NCBI GenBank assembly: GCA_011800155.1
Contig: CM022368.1
Span: 1,612,001-1,676,000 of the forward strand
Direction of reading: 5' to 3'
Length of the DNA: 64,000 bases
Source of the DNA: Flammulina velutipes
Taxonomy: Eukaryota > Basidiomycota > Agaricomycetes > Agaricales > Physalacriaceae
Shown: positions 22,512 to 35,200 of the stretch, in pieces
How positions within the stretch are numbered: the stretch's first letter is position 1
Layout of the letters: each line of letters starts with the position of its first letter
Translations under genes and position numbers: made by a program
Notes under the pieces: generated by a model
Told to the model about the DNA's origin: nothing
Database searches by the model: none
Seen by the model: only the letters and a program-made list of their open reading frames with translations

Positions 22512-24163
22512 ATGTCGTCCAATGGTATGCCGTTCTCTTCCAAAATCCTCCTGGCTCGCACGCATGTCGTCCTTTACGAGTATGGACAAGGTATGTCCCC
22601 TTGCCAGCAATGTAGAACCTCGAACTGAGGGAACGCAGCCCACTCCAGCAGAATATGAGTTTATCATTCACTACTATGAAGAATATAGGCATACGTTCGG
22701 CATGGGGGGTTGCGACGTATGGAAACTCGTCAACCTCATTTTTCCTCGCTTCCAAGCGCGCTTCAAGCGTCTTCAGGCGCCTGACCCTATGGACTTCCGG
22801 CCCTACGCCCTTTGGCGGCTTCAGGAGTTCGAGGTGCGTCTACTTAGTGAGGACTTTGGTCTTGTGGGCTGACCTGATTGGGCAGTACATACGAGATCTA
22901 CTCCACGCTGCCGCAAATATCCGAATGCGCGAGGATATTAGCAAAATCTACGCTCCAGGGACATCCCCGTCCACGTCGCAGCCGCCCAAAATCTTCGCTC
23001 CAGCCACATCCACGTCGCAGCCGCCCAAAATCGACGCTCCAGGGAGATCCGCATCTACGTCGCAGCCGGCCCCGACAATGAATGGCGGCGAAAAGAAACT
23101 GCAGTCGCTCAGTGCCCCCGGTCACGCTAAAGGTTCCGACTGGCCTCCCACAAAGGGAGACCCCAGAAAGGCCCCCACTGTCACTGCCTCCGAACAGAGA
23201 TTGCCCTTGCCCCGAAGTCTGTCGCAATATGTTGCCAATACTAAGAAGTATACCCGTAGGCCACCTGCGAAAACCCTGACCGGAGTATTCACTCCGTTGA
23301 CTACAGCGAGCGTTTCCGCAGCGAGTGTTTCTGTAGCAAACGGTTCTGTCCCCAGTGATCAACGAGATCGGCGCTCACCCAATCTACCACCCGCCCCGCC
23401 CCCGAGCGCAGAACCTTTCCCCGAGCGCTGGCCTTCTGCAGTCTCCCCTTCCTTGTCGTCGTCTGGGCCTCTGACCGTATCCGGTGACCCGAAACCTCAG
23501 GTCCCCTTCAAGCCGCGCCCTCCTCCCTCGCTACTTTTCTCCACTCCCCTACGCCGTCTTCCTTCCAACCAGGAAATCGAAGACGACTTGAAGCAGTACG
23601 ACCTCGATATACAGGAGACCGACGAGGACCTGAGGGAGGTGAGAAAGTGGGCCCGGGAAACCAAGTCTAATGGCAGCCTACCCAGAGGATGCCGATCGTC
23701 AGCCAGCTCCACCGTAGACCCGTCGCCCACTCTTACTGCTTACAGTAGCCGCCGTATCCAGCACCTTCAGAAGGAGGAGGATCTTACTGGTATTCGTCGC
23801 AGTCCACGACTGCACAACATCCCGCCAATAGAGTTGCCGCTTCCCGAGCGACGTCGGAAGAGGCAGGTTTTTACTTTGTCATCGTACACCCTCGCTACGG
23901 ATGACGAGGACAACCTGGAACTGCCTCCCCCCGAATCCCTTACAGCCAAGAGATCACTCGCTGCGGTAGGTTTTTCCACTCAAGGTCTTACCTTTGCTGA
24001 CTCGTGCATCACTTCTCAGACCGATGTCAGTGACGACACCTTTTTTCTCAACGGATCCCAGGGCGACGTCGATTCAGTAAGGTCTTGAATGCTACGCTCC
24101 CAGCAATGATTCTAACTTTGCCTCTATCAGCGCCTTATGAAACGTCAGCGTCTACGTGAGTAA
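22512..24163 (+). CDS. Ser/Pro-rich protein with a helical N-terminal domain
   Basis: Start ATG 22512, stop TAA 24161-24163. The first intron is ambiguous (donor at 22525 or 22593). The N-terminal domain is helical (PTPAEYEFIIHYYEEYRH, DVWKLVNLIFPRFQARF). Then come two to three copies of a YAPGTSPSTSQPPKI-like repeat, a long disordered Ser/Pro/Arg region, an acidic helix (EIEDDLKQYDLDIQETDEDL) and basic segments (LPERRRKRQVF, then RLMKRQRLRE at the C terminus). About 520 residues. No known family recognised; it looks like a nuclear DNA-binding or adaptor protein. Its N-terminal block loosely resembles the one at 37197-37644. Confidence 0.55.
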
Positions 24164-24350
24164 TGTAGTGTCACTGTATTGCAGATAGTTAGTTGTGTAT
24201 TGATGTTATCTTGTCCTCTCATAATTTCATCTTGTCGTCCTCAATTGTTCTTTGTCGGAGCTACTCTACCTCGTGTTGAATTTTCTGTAAGGCGAAATCC
24301 GTTCTATGGGCCGCCTACTTAGGAAAAAATGTTATGAATAGGACAGATAG

Positions 24351-27300
24351 CTATGTAATAGTATCTAAGTCCACGGTGACATCAATAAGTTCGGTGTTCT
24401 CGTCAGCGTCAGCGACAACGGCTTTCTCATCCCCAGGCGCCTTAAGAAAGATTGTTTGCGCGTGTTGCAGCATTCTTTGCCGGAGTGCGATTTGGCGATG
24501 TGCGTAGGCTTGCGCACCTCGAGAGAAGCCCGGGACTGTGCGCATACACTCCGCACCTTCACCTGCAGCGAGCGCTGTCCAGCGCTGCAGCTCATACTGT
24601 GTAGATTTAACGACACGTTTCATCTCTGCTCTCAGAATGACGCATTCTTCCTGCCAGCGTTGAGCACGCGCCCTCGACTTGCACCATTCTATCCTTAAGG
24701 CTAGAGGACGAGCACTGTGTTAGAGTAGGACAAAATAGAGGAGGGAAAGGAGACAACCTTCCTGCATGCCCTTTTCAGTGGAAACATCTACCTGGCTGAT
24801 CCAGATCCATGAAAGGGACCTGCGACCTTCGGATTCCTCTGACTCCTCCAATGTCCTCATGTCACTATCCTGCAGTGGCTTTAAATTGTGCTTCCACGTA
24901 TGCGTAGCCATGAAGGGATCCATAGCCTCAAGGGCACGGTAATGGGTGCGGTATTGAAGGGCGTCAGCTAGGATAGTCGCGTTGACTGTATGGAGTGTAG
25001 TATTAGCCCTGGTGGAAAGAATTTGCCCACGGACTTGACGATCTTTTATTCGGTACATTCTGCTCCGGAGAAGTAAGTGTTCTCTCAGTCGTCCCAAAGT
25101 ATCTTCGCCGCGTGCCGCACGCAAACGGGCTTCGATGGATAAGAGAACATTGTCTAGCGTGTTGAGTGGCGGAGTCGAGGGCCGACAGAAAGCGGATGGA
25201 AGAAGGAGAGGAGTGTCGTAGGGAGGTTCCGCTGCGCCCGAGCTCTCTGCGTCTTCAGTAGCCCGAGAAACAGTAGCTCGAGGCATATAGACACCCTGAA
25301 TTTCTTGGAAGGCGTGAACACGTCGTTGGAGGCGATTGAGCTTTTCTTGAAAACGCGCACTTTGCAAATCAGTTACACGTGTGCGCGTCTTCAGCTCTGT
25401 GGCTTCTGCCTTTAGCTTTAATCTGGCAGGATTTCAGCAAACAGATGGGAGGCCAGCATTGACATTCAAAACTTACTGGGAACTCTCCAAGTCTAAGGCC
25501 ATCGTCAGAAATTGCGACGGGCCGACAACTGAATGATGGACGTATTCCGCGGGCTGATGGGCGGCTTCCTCCTGGGCTAACGCAAGCTGTACGGAACTGT
25601 CTCTTAATTCTAGTTCTATTAGTGACAGGCCGTAGTTTTCTTACGATAAGAACACACCTCTATTCTTCGGTTCTAAGGGATTGTCGATGCTCATATTTTG
25701 GGGGTCTTTTTCCCATCTGAGTACCTGTTTTCTCCATACGTCGAGCTGATCCGTGTTTTTGAGAGACGATTGGAAGGCCTGGAAGGAAACAACCTGGACA
25801 GCTCGGTTGTCCACTGCATCCCGGAGTTTGGATAGCAGAGCGGACGCTGAGACATCAATTAGCCTAGGACATCAAAGGAATACATGCATCCTTACGAAGA
25901 AGGCACACTTTGCGCCAGTTCTGATCTCCAAAATGGTCGTCCAAAGTATCGCGGCGAGATCCGGAGCCCATGACCTTGGTGCTGCTGGCAAGAGTATTGG
26001 AAGCTGCCCAATTACGCTCTGCCGCCTCACCGTCGGTCCGACCCATGTACCACAGCCAATTAAAGGAGTGTCTGTAGCGGCAGAGTCCAAGATGTCCCGG
26101 GAGATGGAACTTCGGGACGAGAAACTTGAAATTATGGGTGCTTGGTGGAGCGAGGGCCTTATCGTGAGTGGCGTAGGAGGCAATACGGCTAGAAAGGCTT
26201 TTGCACCAAACACACGCTATATCATATGAGATGATCACATCGGAGGGTGGGGCATGGCCTAGAGTCTTGAGGACAGCATAGCACCCTATGCAGTACCTAT
26301 ATCAAGTTACAGGACTCTAATAGCAGGGCAGAGTATTACAATATGGGTTCACCTTTAGAGGGGTCTCCCATAACTCGATACAGGCTCTCTCCCACCTGCT
26401 GGGCTAGGTACTGGATTGGGATAGACCCTGGACTGGTTCACCAGCTTAATAGATCACATGATGAATGTGGCACCAGGAAAATACAAATCAGGAATATGAT
26501 GGGGGCAGGGACTGGGGAAATGTGGCACCAGGAAATGCAGATCAGGGGAATTGATGGGGCTGATGGGGGAGAGGATGGGGAATGCCTGATGGAGGATTGA
26601 TAGCAGGGTACAATTGTGGGTCCAGCATAAATGCTGGGCTATTGCCAGGATATAGGGTGGGGATATGGGGGTATATAAAGGATATAAAATAGAATTCTCT
26701 ATTAACACAAGGAACAAGGAGGAGCAGGTGGTAGCTGCTGAAACCAGCAATAAACGATGTGTGGCGCATTTTTGACGAGGAGCACATACCTCAGATCCAC
26801 TAGGCGTTAGTATGGCTGTATTCTCCTTGAAATTTAGATGTGTGCAGCATAAAGAACCATGTAAAAAGACGAAGAACTGGCTGAGAAACAAGCCAAACAT
26901 TATTGAAAATCCCTTAAAAAGCACCAAAAGGGGAGCAGCACTTTTCCCTCGCATTGGGGTGACCTAGAACTACTTGGAGGTCGTCCAGACACCTTTGGGG
27001 CATTGTATATGTCACTCAGTTAGGTCACCAGGTCAACAGAACCCTTGGATATGATCAAAATGCCAAAAACCCGGACCACACAGCTTTGGGCCACACTATC
27101 AACTTGCCATGACCTGGGGACACCTTATATTCGAAGATATATGTATATAATGCTCTAATCATGAGTTATATGAAGTCTGAAGTGTCAAAACTGCGGTCAA
27201 AACCTTGGATATACCCCAAATAATGTCCCCCACCAAAGCACACATCCCATCAACTTCCCCTGACCTCTGGGTCGTCCCAATGTGTTCTATTATCATTATA

Positions 27301-30300
27301 GATGATGTATTAGCACCCCAGAGGTGTTCCCAATGTGTAAAAATGCGAATATAAATGGTACAATAATTTATATCCCCTCCTTCTACACCAAGAACCACCC
27401 CAACTATCACACATCTGAGTGGTGAACTATTGATTTTAACCTCATACAATGTGTTTTTAGCCTCCCAGAATATGTCCCAGGTTGAACACCTTTCAATATA
27501 GAGCATGGACATTTGAGAATTAGTACAAAGATCATATCCTCACCATGTACCAAAGGGGTGTATCTTCGAGGTCTACCTATGACCTGGGCCCCAAGATATC
27601 ATCTATATGATGTTAAATGACTATTAGAACAGTCCTAAAGATGTAGATATGCGAACCAATGTGTGTACTTGAGGAGGAAGGGTGAATAAGGGTTCACCTA
27701 GTATCATGAATGTTCGCATTTTTACACATTGGGAACACCTCTGGGGTGCTAATACATCATCTATAATGATAATAGAACACATTGGGACGACCCAGAGGTC
27801 AGGGGAAGTTGATGGGATGTGTGCTTTGGTGGGGGACATTATTTGGGGTATATCCAAGGTTTTGACCGCAGTTTTGACACTTCAGACTTCATATAACTCA
27901 TGATTAGAGCATTATATACATATATCTTCGAATATAAGGTGTCCCCAGGTCATGGCAAGTTGATAGTGTGGCCCAAAGCTGTGTGGTCCGGGTTTTTGGC
28001 ATTTTGATCATATCCAAGGGTTCTGTTGACCTGGTGACCTAACTGAGTGACATATACAATGCCCCAAAGGTGTCTGGACGACCTCCAAGTAGTTCTAGGT
28101 CACCCCAATGCGAGGGAAAAGTGCTGCTCCCCTTTTGGTGCTTTTTAAGGGATTTTCAATAATGTTTGGCTTGTTTCTCAGCCAGTTCTTCGTCTTTTTA
28201 CATGGTTCTTTATGCTGCACACATCTAAATTTCAAGGAGAATACAGCCATACTAACGCCTAGTGGATCTGAGGTATGTGCTCCTCGTCAAAAATGCGCCA
28301 CACATCGTTTATTGCTGGTTTCAGCAGCTACCACCTGCTCCTCCTTGTTCCTTGTGTTAATAGAGAATTCTATTTTATATCCTTTATATACCCCCCATAT
28401 CCCCACCCTATATCCTGGCAATAGCCCAGCATTTATGCTGGACCCACAATTGTACCCTGCTATCAATCCTCCATCAGGCATTCCCCATCCTCTCCCCCAT
28501 CAGCCCCATCAATTCCCCTGATCTGCATTTCCTGGTGCCACATTTCCCCAGTCCCTGCCCCCATCATATTCCTGATTTGTATTTTCCTGGTGCCACATTC
28601 ATCATGTGATCTATTAAGCTGGTGAACCAGTCCAGGGTCTATCCCAATCCAGTACCTAGCCCAGCAGGTGGGAGAGAGCCTGTATCGAGTTATGGGAGAC
28701 CCCTCTAAAGGTGAACCCATATTGTAATACTCTGCCCTGCTATTAGAGTCCTGTAACTTGATATAGGTACTGCATAGGGTGAGCATAGTCGGAAAAGACG
28801 TAGCTAAAAATGTTTATGAACAGTGTGTGGCAGGTGAATGTGAGAAAGCTACCGTTCCCCCTTTTTCAGATTTACAACCGAGTTCGGACGTTTCATATCG
28901 TGGCGTGCACAGACTACGGCAACCATGCCAGTAGTTGTAGTCCCCTTTCCACCCTTCATGTTGGCCAGCTTGACCGCATCGAAGCGGCTACACGAGTTTT
29001 TCTCCTCAACCATAGGCTTATCGAATACCTCCAAGTATTTCTCGAAAGGCTGATCGGAGCACATGTAGGCATGCCCATCGTTGAATGTGGGGTCGTTTGC
29101 CAGGGAACTACCGCCGCCTCTGTGTTGAAGACGGAAGTTCGCGTCCACCGCAATGAAGAGTTGGTCAGCGTATTTGTTGGGACACGATCTAGGTGCGTTC
29201 AGTAAGGCTAACAAGATCGGACGTAGTACTCAACGATTCGCGAGATTCTAAATTGATTCCTGCATACGGGCAGGCAAGACATCGCACAGCTAAATCACCC
29301 TCCTGAGTTCCTATGCGTCCCGTTGCATCGTTAGCTCGCCCGAATCGCTTCAAAGCTTTCAGGTGCCGCCATTGACGAATCATAAGTAGAAAATTTTGAT
29401 ATCGATCCTATGACAGGAAACAGTGAGTAAATACACCGTGGGGAGGTGGGCTGGTAACGTACGGGTGGTGTGGATGTCCCCGTGTTATCAGTCAGTCGAC
29501 AGACGGTGTGAAAGTACTCCCATGCGGACACCTAGGCAGATTGTCAGATTCTTTGTCACGAAGGTCATTGAAATGCCTACCTTAGACATGAAGGAGAGCA
29601 TCTGGAAATGTTCCAGGGCCCGAAATGTGGCGCACGTCTCAGGGTTTGAAGTGGTTGCGGGATATAGTCGAGACGCTAGAAGCTGTATGTCGTACGACGG
29701 GTCTGCCTTACCGCATCCACAATATTGGATTTGCATAGTATGTACCCCGTCTATATCAATGACCACAAATTTCTTGGCGCTAGAGTAACGTGGAAGTGGG
29801 CAGAACTCGCCCGGATTGTGACCCAATTGCAAAATCAACCCCATGTCAGTCAAGCTTATCTTTTCGAAGTGCGTTTCCGTCCATTGCTGGATCGTCATTA
29901 GCTACGGTTGGGAACATTGGGAGCTTGACTTACCCTGACTCTATGGAAATACAACCCGCGGGTACGATGATGCTTGAGGCAGCAGGAAGAGCAGTATAAT
30001 CGTTGGTCATTACAGCTTTGACATTGGAACGCTGGCGTTTCTGGGCAAGGTCCGTCTTCTTCATTTCCTGCACACTGCGTGAGAGCTTGTAGCGACGGTG
30101 CTTCCAAGAGCAAGAGTTGTGCGAGGTGGTGGTCTATGCGAGTGCGCCAGACGCGAAGGGGATCATCCTGTACACCCATCAGTTACCAACGCTTGAGAAG
30201 AAAAGAAGACGCAATTACCGAAGGGTACTTAGCTCGACTAAGATGCTCCGAACAATGTTGCAGGTTGGGATCTGCCATTATAACTCGCTCTTCGTCGTTT

Positions 30301-30590
30301 CGCTGATGGGCTGTCCTCCATGATTGGGGGAACGTGAACACACCTCCGCCGTTATGAAGGAATTGGGAGGTTTCCGACACGTTCATTGGATCGGAGATAT
30401 CGTCTGTCAAGTTCACAGTAGATTCGTACCAAGAGACGTGAGCAGGTTTCGGTGCATTGCCTTGCCATTTTGTGACGCGTTCTATGATGGTCGTGGTGGA
30501 ATTAGAGGATGAAGGGGGTGGAGTAGATGAGGAGCGATGCCGTCGCTGTCCATTTTTTTGCCGCTGGATGCGTTGGAGTTCTCTTTGCAT
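24351..30590 (-). pseudogene. KDZ transposase 1, interrupted by hairpin copy 3
   Basis: Starts at ATG 30590-30588 and ends at 24351, in many short-intron exons. N terminus basic and Ser-rich. A CxC2-like zinc cluster follows (FQCQSCNDQRLYCSSC, then H..H). Next come LGLILQLGHNPG, CLACPYAGINLE, and the RNase H-fold core with VDANFRL, DAVKLANMKGGKGT, CARHDMKRP, SYDIACVW, VPKFHLPGHL, GRTDGEAAERNWA and LDDHFGDQNW. These are hallmarks of Kyakuja-Dileera-Zisupton transposases, which cut and paste DNA. The hairpin element (26282-28781) splits the core between SDYAV and the SYDIACVW segment. The frame is continuous if it and one target copy (AGCATAG) are ignored. No other break was seen. Confidence 0.85.
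26282..28781. mobile_element. Giant-hairpin transposon, copy 3 (in KDZ transposase 1)
   Basis: 2500 bases; arms 26282-27349 and 27713-28781. Target duplication AGCATAG at 26275-26281 and 28782-28788. It is one base shorter than copies 1 and 2 because of a shorter G run near 26668. At the position where the left arms of copies 1 and 2 read AGTTAGATG, this copy reads AGTTATATG, which matches its own right arm. Confidence 0.93.
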
Positions 30591-30739
30591 TAGATGGTGA
30601 CAGGAGGAGGAAAGTAAAAGGCGGCATCCATTATTGTATGTAAAAGAAGAGTTGCTTCGATCGTAAGTAGTGAGTGGGCAATTGTTATTGGCCGGTGACG
30701 TCAGAGCACGTTAGGGCCGCTTCATTTCTGTCCTATAAT
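30591..30739. promoter_or_regulatory. Divergent promoter between KDZ1 and the 30.7-kb gene
   Basis: Only 149 bases separate the start codons of KDZ1 (minus) and the plus-strand gene at 30740, so both promoters must share it. The segment contains GTGACGTCA near 30698, a CRE-like palindrome (TGACGTCA). Confidence 0.5.
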
Positions 30740-31474
30740 ATGTTTTCGTCAGGCGGCAGGCAAGGCAAACAACCAGCACGACCAAGTCGAAAAACCGTAC
30801 GCAGCTATACTGAATTCACCATGTCGTCTTTTGCTATCACCCCTGACGAAACTCGCCACGACGCCCTACGAGCGGCTCAGTGGGATCTACTGCGCGGCGC
30901 CCTTCGTTACGCGCAACGTGATGCCCAAGAATATGCGGAGCGCGACGTCCGGCGTTACATAGAACAAAAATACGACGAGTCCACCAAAAAGTACTCCGTC
31001 GGAGACTCCACAATCCCTCACCTCCGCTATCGGATCACTGCTCGCAGCCATGTCTTCGGCTTCGTTATGGACCTCTACAATTTCGCTTCCGAGCTGCGCC
31101 TCTCGTACGGCGCTCTGTGTGAGGAAGCTGGCGTTATAGACAAGTTGGCGTATCATGTAGGAAACCTTGCCCACGGTATGGGGGACGCCAAGGATTATGA
31201 AGGCGCGCAGGGTGACGAAGCTGGAAATCAGGCCCGGGATTTGGCACCTATCTACCCCAGAGATCACTGGGCTACCGCTGCCCACATCCGCTGCCATGTC
31301 ACAGCCCGTTCCGACTTATTCCTCGTCACCACGGCTCTCGTGAACTTTGCCTGTGATATGAGGGCAAGGCATGGCGAGTGTGGCGCAGCCGAAAAGGCGG
31401 ACCGGATGGCAAACTACGTCGAGGAGTTGGCTCATGGTTTGGGAGAAGACTACCAAGGAGCTGAGGATATTTAG
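30740..31474 (+). CDS. Unrecognised protein with an internal duplication
   Basis: Single exon, ATG 30740 to stop 31474, 244 residues; an in-frame ATG at 30821 is an alternative start. The N-terminal part is helical and Arg/Tyr-rich (RYAQRDAQEYAERDVRRYIEQ). Two copies of a roughly 65-residue module follow: HLRYRITARSHVFGF...LAHGMGDAKDYEGA and HIRCHVTARSDLFLV...LAHGLGEDYQGAED. I do not recognise the module. It is divergent from KDZ1 and convergent with KDZ2, which suggests a transposon companion. The gene looks intact. Confidence 0.6.
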   Translation: MFSSGGRQGKQPARPSRKTVRSYTEFTMSSFAITPDETRHDALRAAQWDLLRGALRYAQRDAQEYAERDVRRYIEQKYDESTKKYSVGDSTIPHLRYRITARSHVFGFVMDLYNFASELRLSYGALCEEAGVIDKLAYHVGNLAHGMGDAKDYEGAQGDEAGNQARDLAPIYPRDHWATAAHIRCHVTARSDLFLVTTALVNFACDMRARHGECGAAEKADRMANYVEELAHGLGEDYQGAEDI

Positions 31475-31719
31475 GAACGGGGAAAGTTTTGTATTGGTCA
31501 AAAGCGTAGTTTTATTTACATTTCAATGGGTCTATTTTCGGTCGCAACTATCACATGTATTTTGATTGGGATGCTGGCGGGATGAGTGGCGCAAATTACA
31601 TCACTAAGAGGAACACCGATCGACAGAATCGATGAGATCTCCTAACATTGGCCATCAGGAACGGCGGGCGGGGCGGGAAGGACCCAAATAGGGTATTTGA
31701 CGCGCAAGGGGCATAAGCG

Positions 31720-31831
31720 TGGTTAGAATGCACTACGCGTCCAGTGCATTCTAACCAGGAGGAATTACCCTGGTTAGGCGATTTGTGGTTGTAACGAGAA
31801 AAGTGTATTTTTGATGTGCGCTTACAACCAC
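31720..31831. other. Two adjacent hairpins between the KDZ genes
   Basis: TGGTTAGAATGCACT (31720-31734) pairs perfectly with 31743-31757 around an 8-base loop. A third copy of its end (CTGGTTAGG) lies at about 31770. Then GTGGTTGTAA (31785-31794) pairs with TTACAACCAC (31822-31831). The stretch 31475-32286 is otherwise without genes. Confidence 0.7.
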
Positions 31832-31934
31832 GACATTATATATTGTGTCTACGGTATAGGTTCAGTATTTGTATCGAAATGTTGGCGCCACATTTGTATG
31901 TACACGGTCATGTGATGTGATGAGTTGAATGAAT

Positions 31935-32040
31935 CTTGTCAATTTCCACCACTAGCAGTACCAGAAAGCACATCTTCCCAGCTCTAGCTAACAATACTGC
32001 TTAAAATTTCCATAGCTACAGCTAGAGGGGCTGATAGACA
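31935..32040 (-). repeat. MITE-like dispersed repeat, copy 1
   Basis: Read on the minus strand, the segment containing CTATGGAAATTTTAAGCAG and GTTAGCTAGAGCTGGGAA aligns with 46615-46710 (CTATGGAAATTGAAAGCAC, GCTAGCTAGAGCCCCGGGAA) at roughly two thirds identity. Both contain CTCTAGCTA inverted repeats. No target duplication was defined. Confidence 0.4.
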
Positions 32041-32286
32041 ACTTACACAGGCTGCACCACAGGAAAATGTGCCTCCTTCCCGTTACGGATATCATCGTTC
32101 CGGTTTTACCGCACTGCCGCGCCAGCCGCCGCTCGGCATAGCATCGCCAGCCGCAACAAGGCCTTTAACTCCCTATAAAGACTGCCAATCAATTAAATAA
32201 TAATAACGATAAATCCGTACAAGGCTCTTGAGCGTAGGCAATAAAATAATTAATTAAGGTAACCCCGCACGGCTGCGCCACATCCA

Positions 32287-35200
32287 TTAATCGTCCTTTC
32301 CCCTCTTCTTTCGTTTGCCCGTTACAGTGCTCGTAGTCGAGAAGAGATTCGTAAAGCGCTCCAAAAGACGTTGCCAAACGGCTACCTGCCGCCGCGCGTA
32401 AGTACGCATGCCTTCACCAGTCTGCTTGGACATCAATGTCAACCTTTCCCGTGACTCCCACTCCTTCGCCTCGTGGCTGAGGCTTTCCAGCACACGGCGC
32501 ATCTCCTCTTCCAATAGAATAACTTCTTCCTTCCACCGTTCCTTCCGTGCAAACGACTTTGACCATTCAACCCGGACCGCTGCACCACAAGTCAGTCATA
32601 GACCGTAAGAAGCAATTGACGACCCACAGTCATGAAGAAATTGTTGATCCTCTACGTCTGGTGCACCCTGTGCAGTCCAGATCCAGCTCATCTTTTGCCG
32701 GCTTGAACCAGTGACCCACGCTCCATCGACGGTCCCATCATCGACACCCTCCTGCTCAGTGTCGTCCACACGGACCAAAGTTGACTGAATGCGTCGACGG
32801 CTGGAATGTTGGGTGAGTTTGGCCAAACGTCGTGCTGCCTGGCCGTCGTGGTCAAACACGAACTTGGTCTGGACGTCGTTGTCCGCAAGCGGACGGAAAG
32901 GTGAGGTATCGTCCACCAAATTTGCGAGAGCGGTATGCGCGACACGATATTTCTCTTTCGTCGCGTTGATCTTGTCGCCCAGATCATCGAGAAGTGTCCG
33001 TGCACGAGTCGTTTTCCGCTGACCAGTAAAGTTCTTGTTCTTGAATCGAATTAAGTGGCTTTTTGTGTGGAGGCGAAGGCGCAAGGCGTTGAGGTTTTCA
33101 GAGCACTGCAGTTGACGCAGTGCTGCCTCGGTAGTGAAGAGTGATGCCCTATATGACTTGCGCGAGGCCTGCGGAAGGTCGGATGGTAACCAGAGTACCA
33201 TATCCTCGGGCTCTACAACACGCTTGATCCTGTTCGTTGTCGTTGATTCGATTGTCGGTGGATTCGCAGACGTCGAGGAGGAGATCCCGTCCCCTGACTG
33301 CACCAAGACTCCTGGCATGAACATTCCCTGCAATGTGCGGAATCGTCGATACTTTTTCCAGAAGGCAGTGCGCATGTCCTTGACCTTTGCAGCGCCGCCC
33401 CATCCACTCTTCCCCTTCGCCTTTGTGATTGCTTGGATCTTCAACCTACGTGATTTGTCAATATCCAAATTGACAAATGCAAACAAATGCCGACTCACTG
33501 GACTTGTTGCAGCTGGAGGGCGAGGCGAACAAAGACAACTACGTTCATCTTCCTCGCGTTTTCATCGTCGCCCATCTTTTCCTCTTCATCTCGCTCCTCA
33601 CGGTCCAAGTCGGCCTTGATTTTTCGCTCCGTCACTTCATCTACAAGTGCAAGTCAGTAAACAAGGTCTAGGATTATATGCAGAGCTTCTTACCTTTCCT
33701 CCAGAGAGAAAGGTACGGATTCTCAGCGGTCTTGTTCTTGAGAAAGACCTTCTCCTGAGCATGCCATTCCTTGATCCTTTTCGTCCATTCAGCGAGAACG
33801 GCAGGCTCGACTGTCGCGCTCGCCGAGAGATGGCTATCGTTTTGCGCCATTTGCTCCTCCCTTGCAACCTGCAAGCGCTTGGGAAGTAGATGTCCTAGGT
33901 ACGACAACGTCAATTGGAATGTTCAAATTGCGAAAGAAGCACTCACCCATCCGGAGATTCATGAGAAAGTTGTGGTTATCAAAATGATCCTCCAGCGAGG
34001 CGTGCCGGTTATTCATCTGCATCTCGCGCGTCGCATATGCGCGCGGATTTGTTGTACTCCAAACACGCTCGACACCCTCACCATCAACCATCCCAGCACC
34101 ACTCTTATACCGCAAGGACTCGCACATTGCGCACTCATCATTATGGACTCCACCATGCCAGACAGGCAGGGAGACTTCAATCTCTGGCGCGCCATCGCTT
34201 CCTGGAACGAAGATGGTTGGCATTCCCGCCTTGCGTTCGTCCAAATGAATTTTCCACTGGCATCCGACGTCGTACGAGGCCATGATCTTGAGCAAGTCTT
34301 CCGTGTACGTCGATGCCCAGAACAAGTAGTCCATACTTGAATAGCTAGTATGCAGCATGTAAGTACTTATGGGTGACATGTTATTCAATGAAGAAACGTA
34401 CCGTTCACCTTTGAGAAGGTCCACAAGACCTAGTGGGCGCACAACTTCGTGCCGGGTACAGATACAGCCACCGATCCCAGTGGCACGCAGGCCCTTTGAA
34501 AATCGAGTATCCTTTTGCATTAGCGCAGCAAACGCAATGCAGGTGCTGACCTATCAACTTTGTCAATACAGTAACCTCCTTGACGAAGGGAATACTTACG
34601 TCTTCCTCGTTGACGTGCTTCTTGATGTGCGCTTCGTATCCATTGACGCCTCCCCAGGGTGCGAAGCAGCCCAGGCCATCCCCCAAGATTGTGTAAGCCT
34701 TTCTCGAACTCTTCTTTCGCAGTTTGTTCTCCAGGCGGAAGCAAGCGTCCAAGCCGACAAAAAGGTTGTATTTAAATCTAGAGAAACCAACGATCAATAC
34801 AATGCCACAGCGCAGAGTTCGCAAACGACGTACCTCAAATTATCCTCAACGTCCTTGAAGTTGGCAGGTAGATTCACACCTGGCCGAGGACAAGCCCAAC
34901 ACTTGACGGCGGCGGAACCCATGGTGGCAGAGCCTACACCTTCAGCAAGGTGCCCAATCCCTGCACGGCGGATGCGTGACATGTAGTTCCATTGGGTGGT
35001 TGACAAGCCAAAATTCTTGTAGCGATCCGGAACCCATTCCACTCCCAGGGGGTCCGTCAGCCATTCCAGCACGGTGACGAAGTCGCGCACATTCGCGTTC
35101 GCAACGACATTCATAGTGCGGAAATACTTCAGACATTCAAAAGTACTGAATGTCTGAGGCGCTGCGAACGAAGCGGGGTACCACCCAGTCCGCATGGCCT

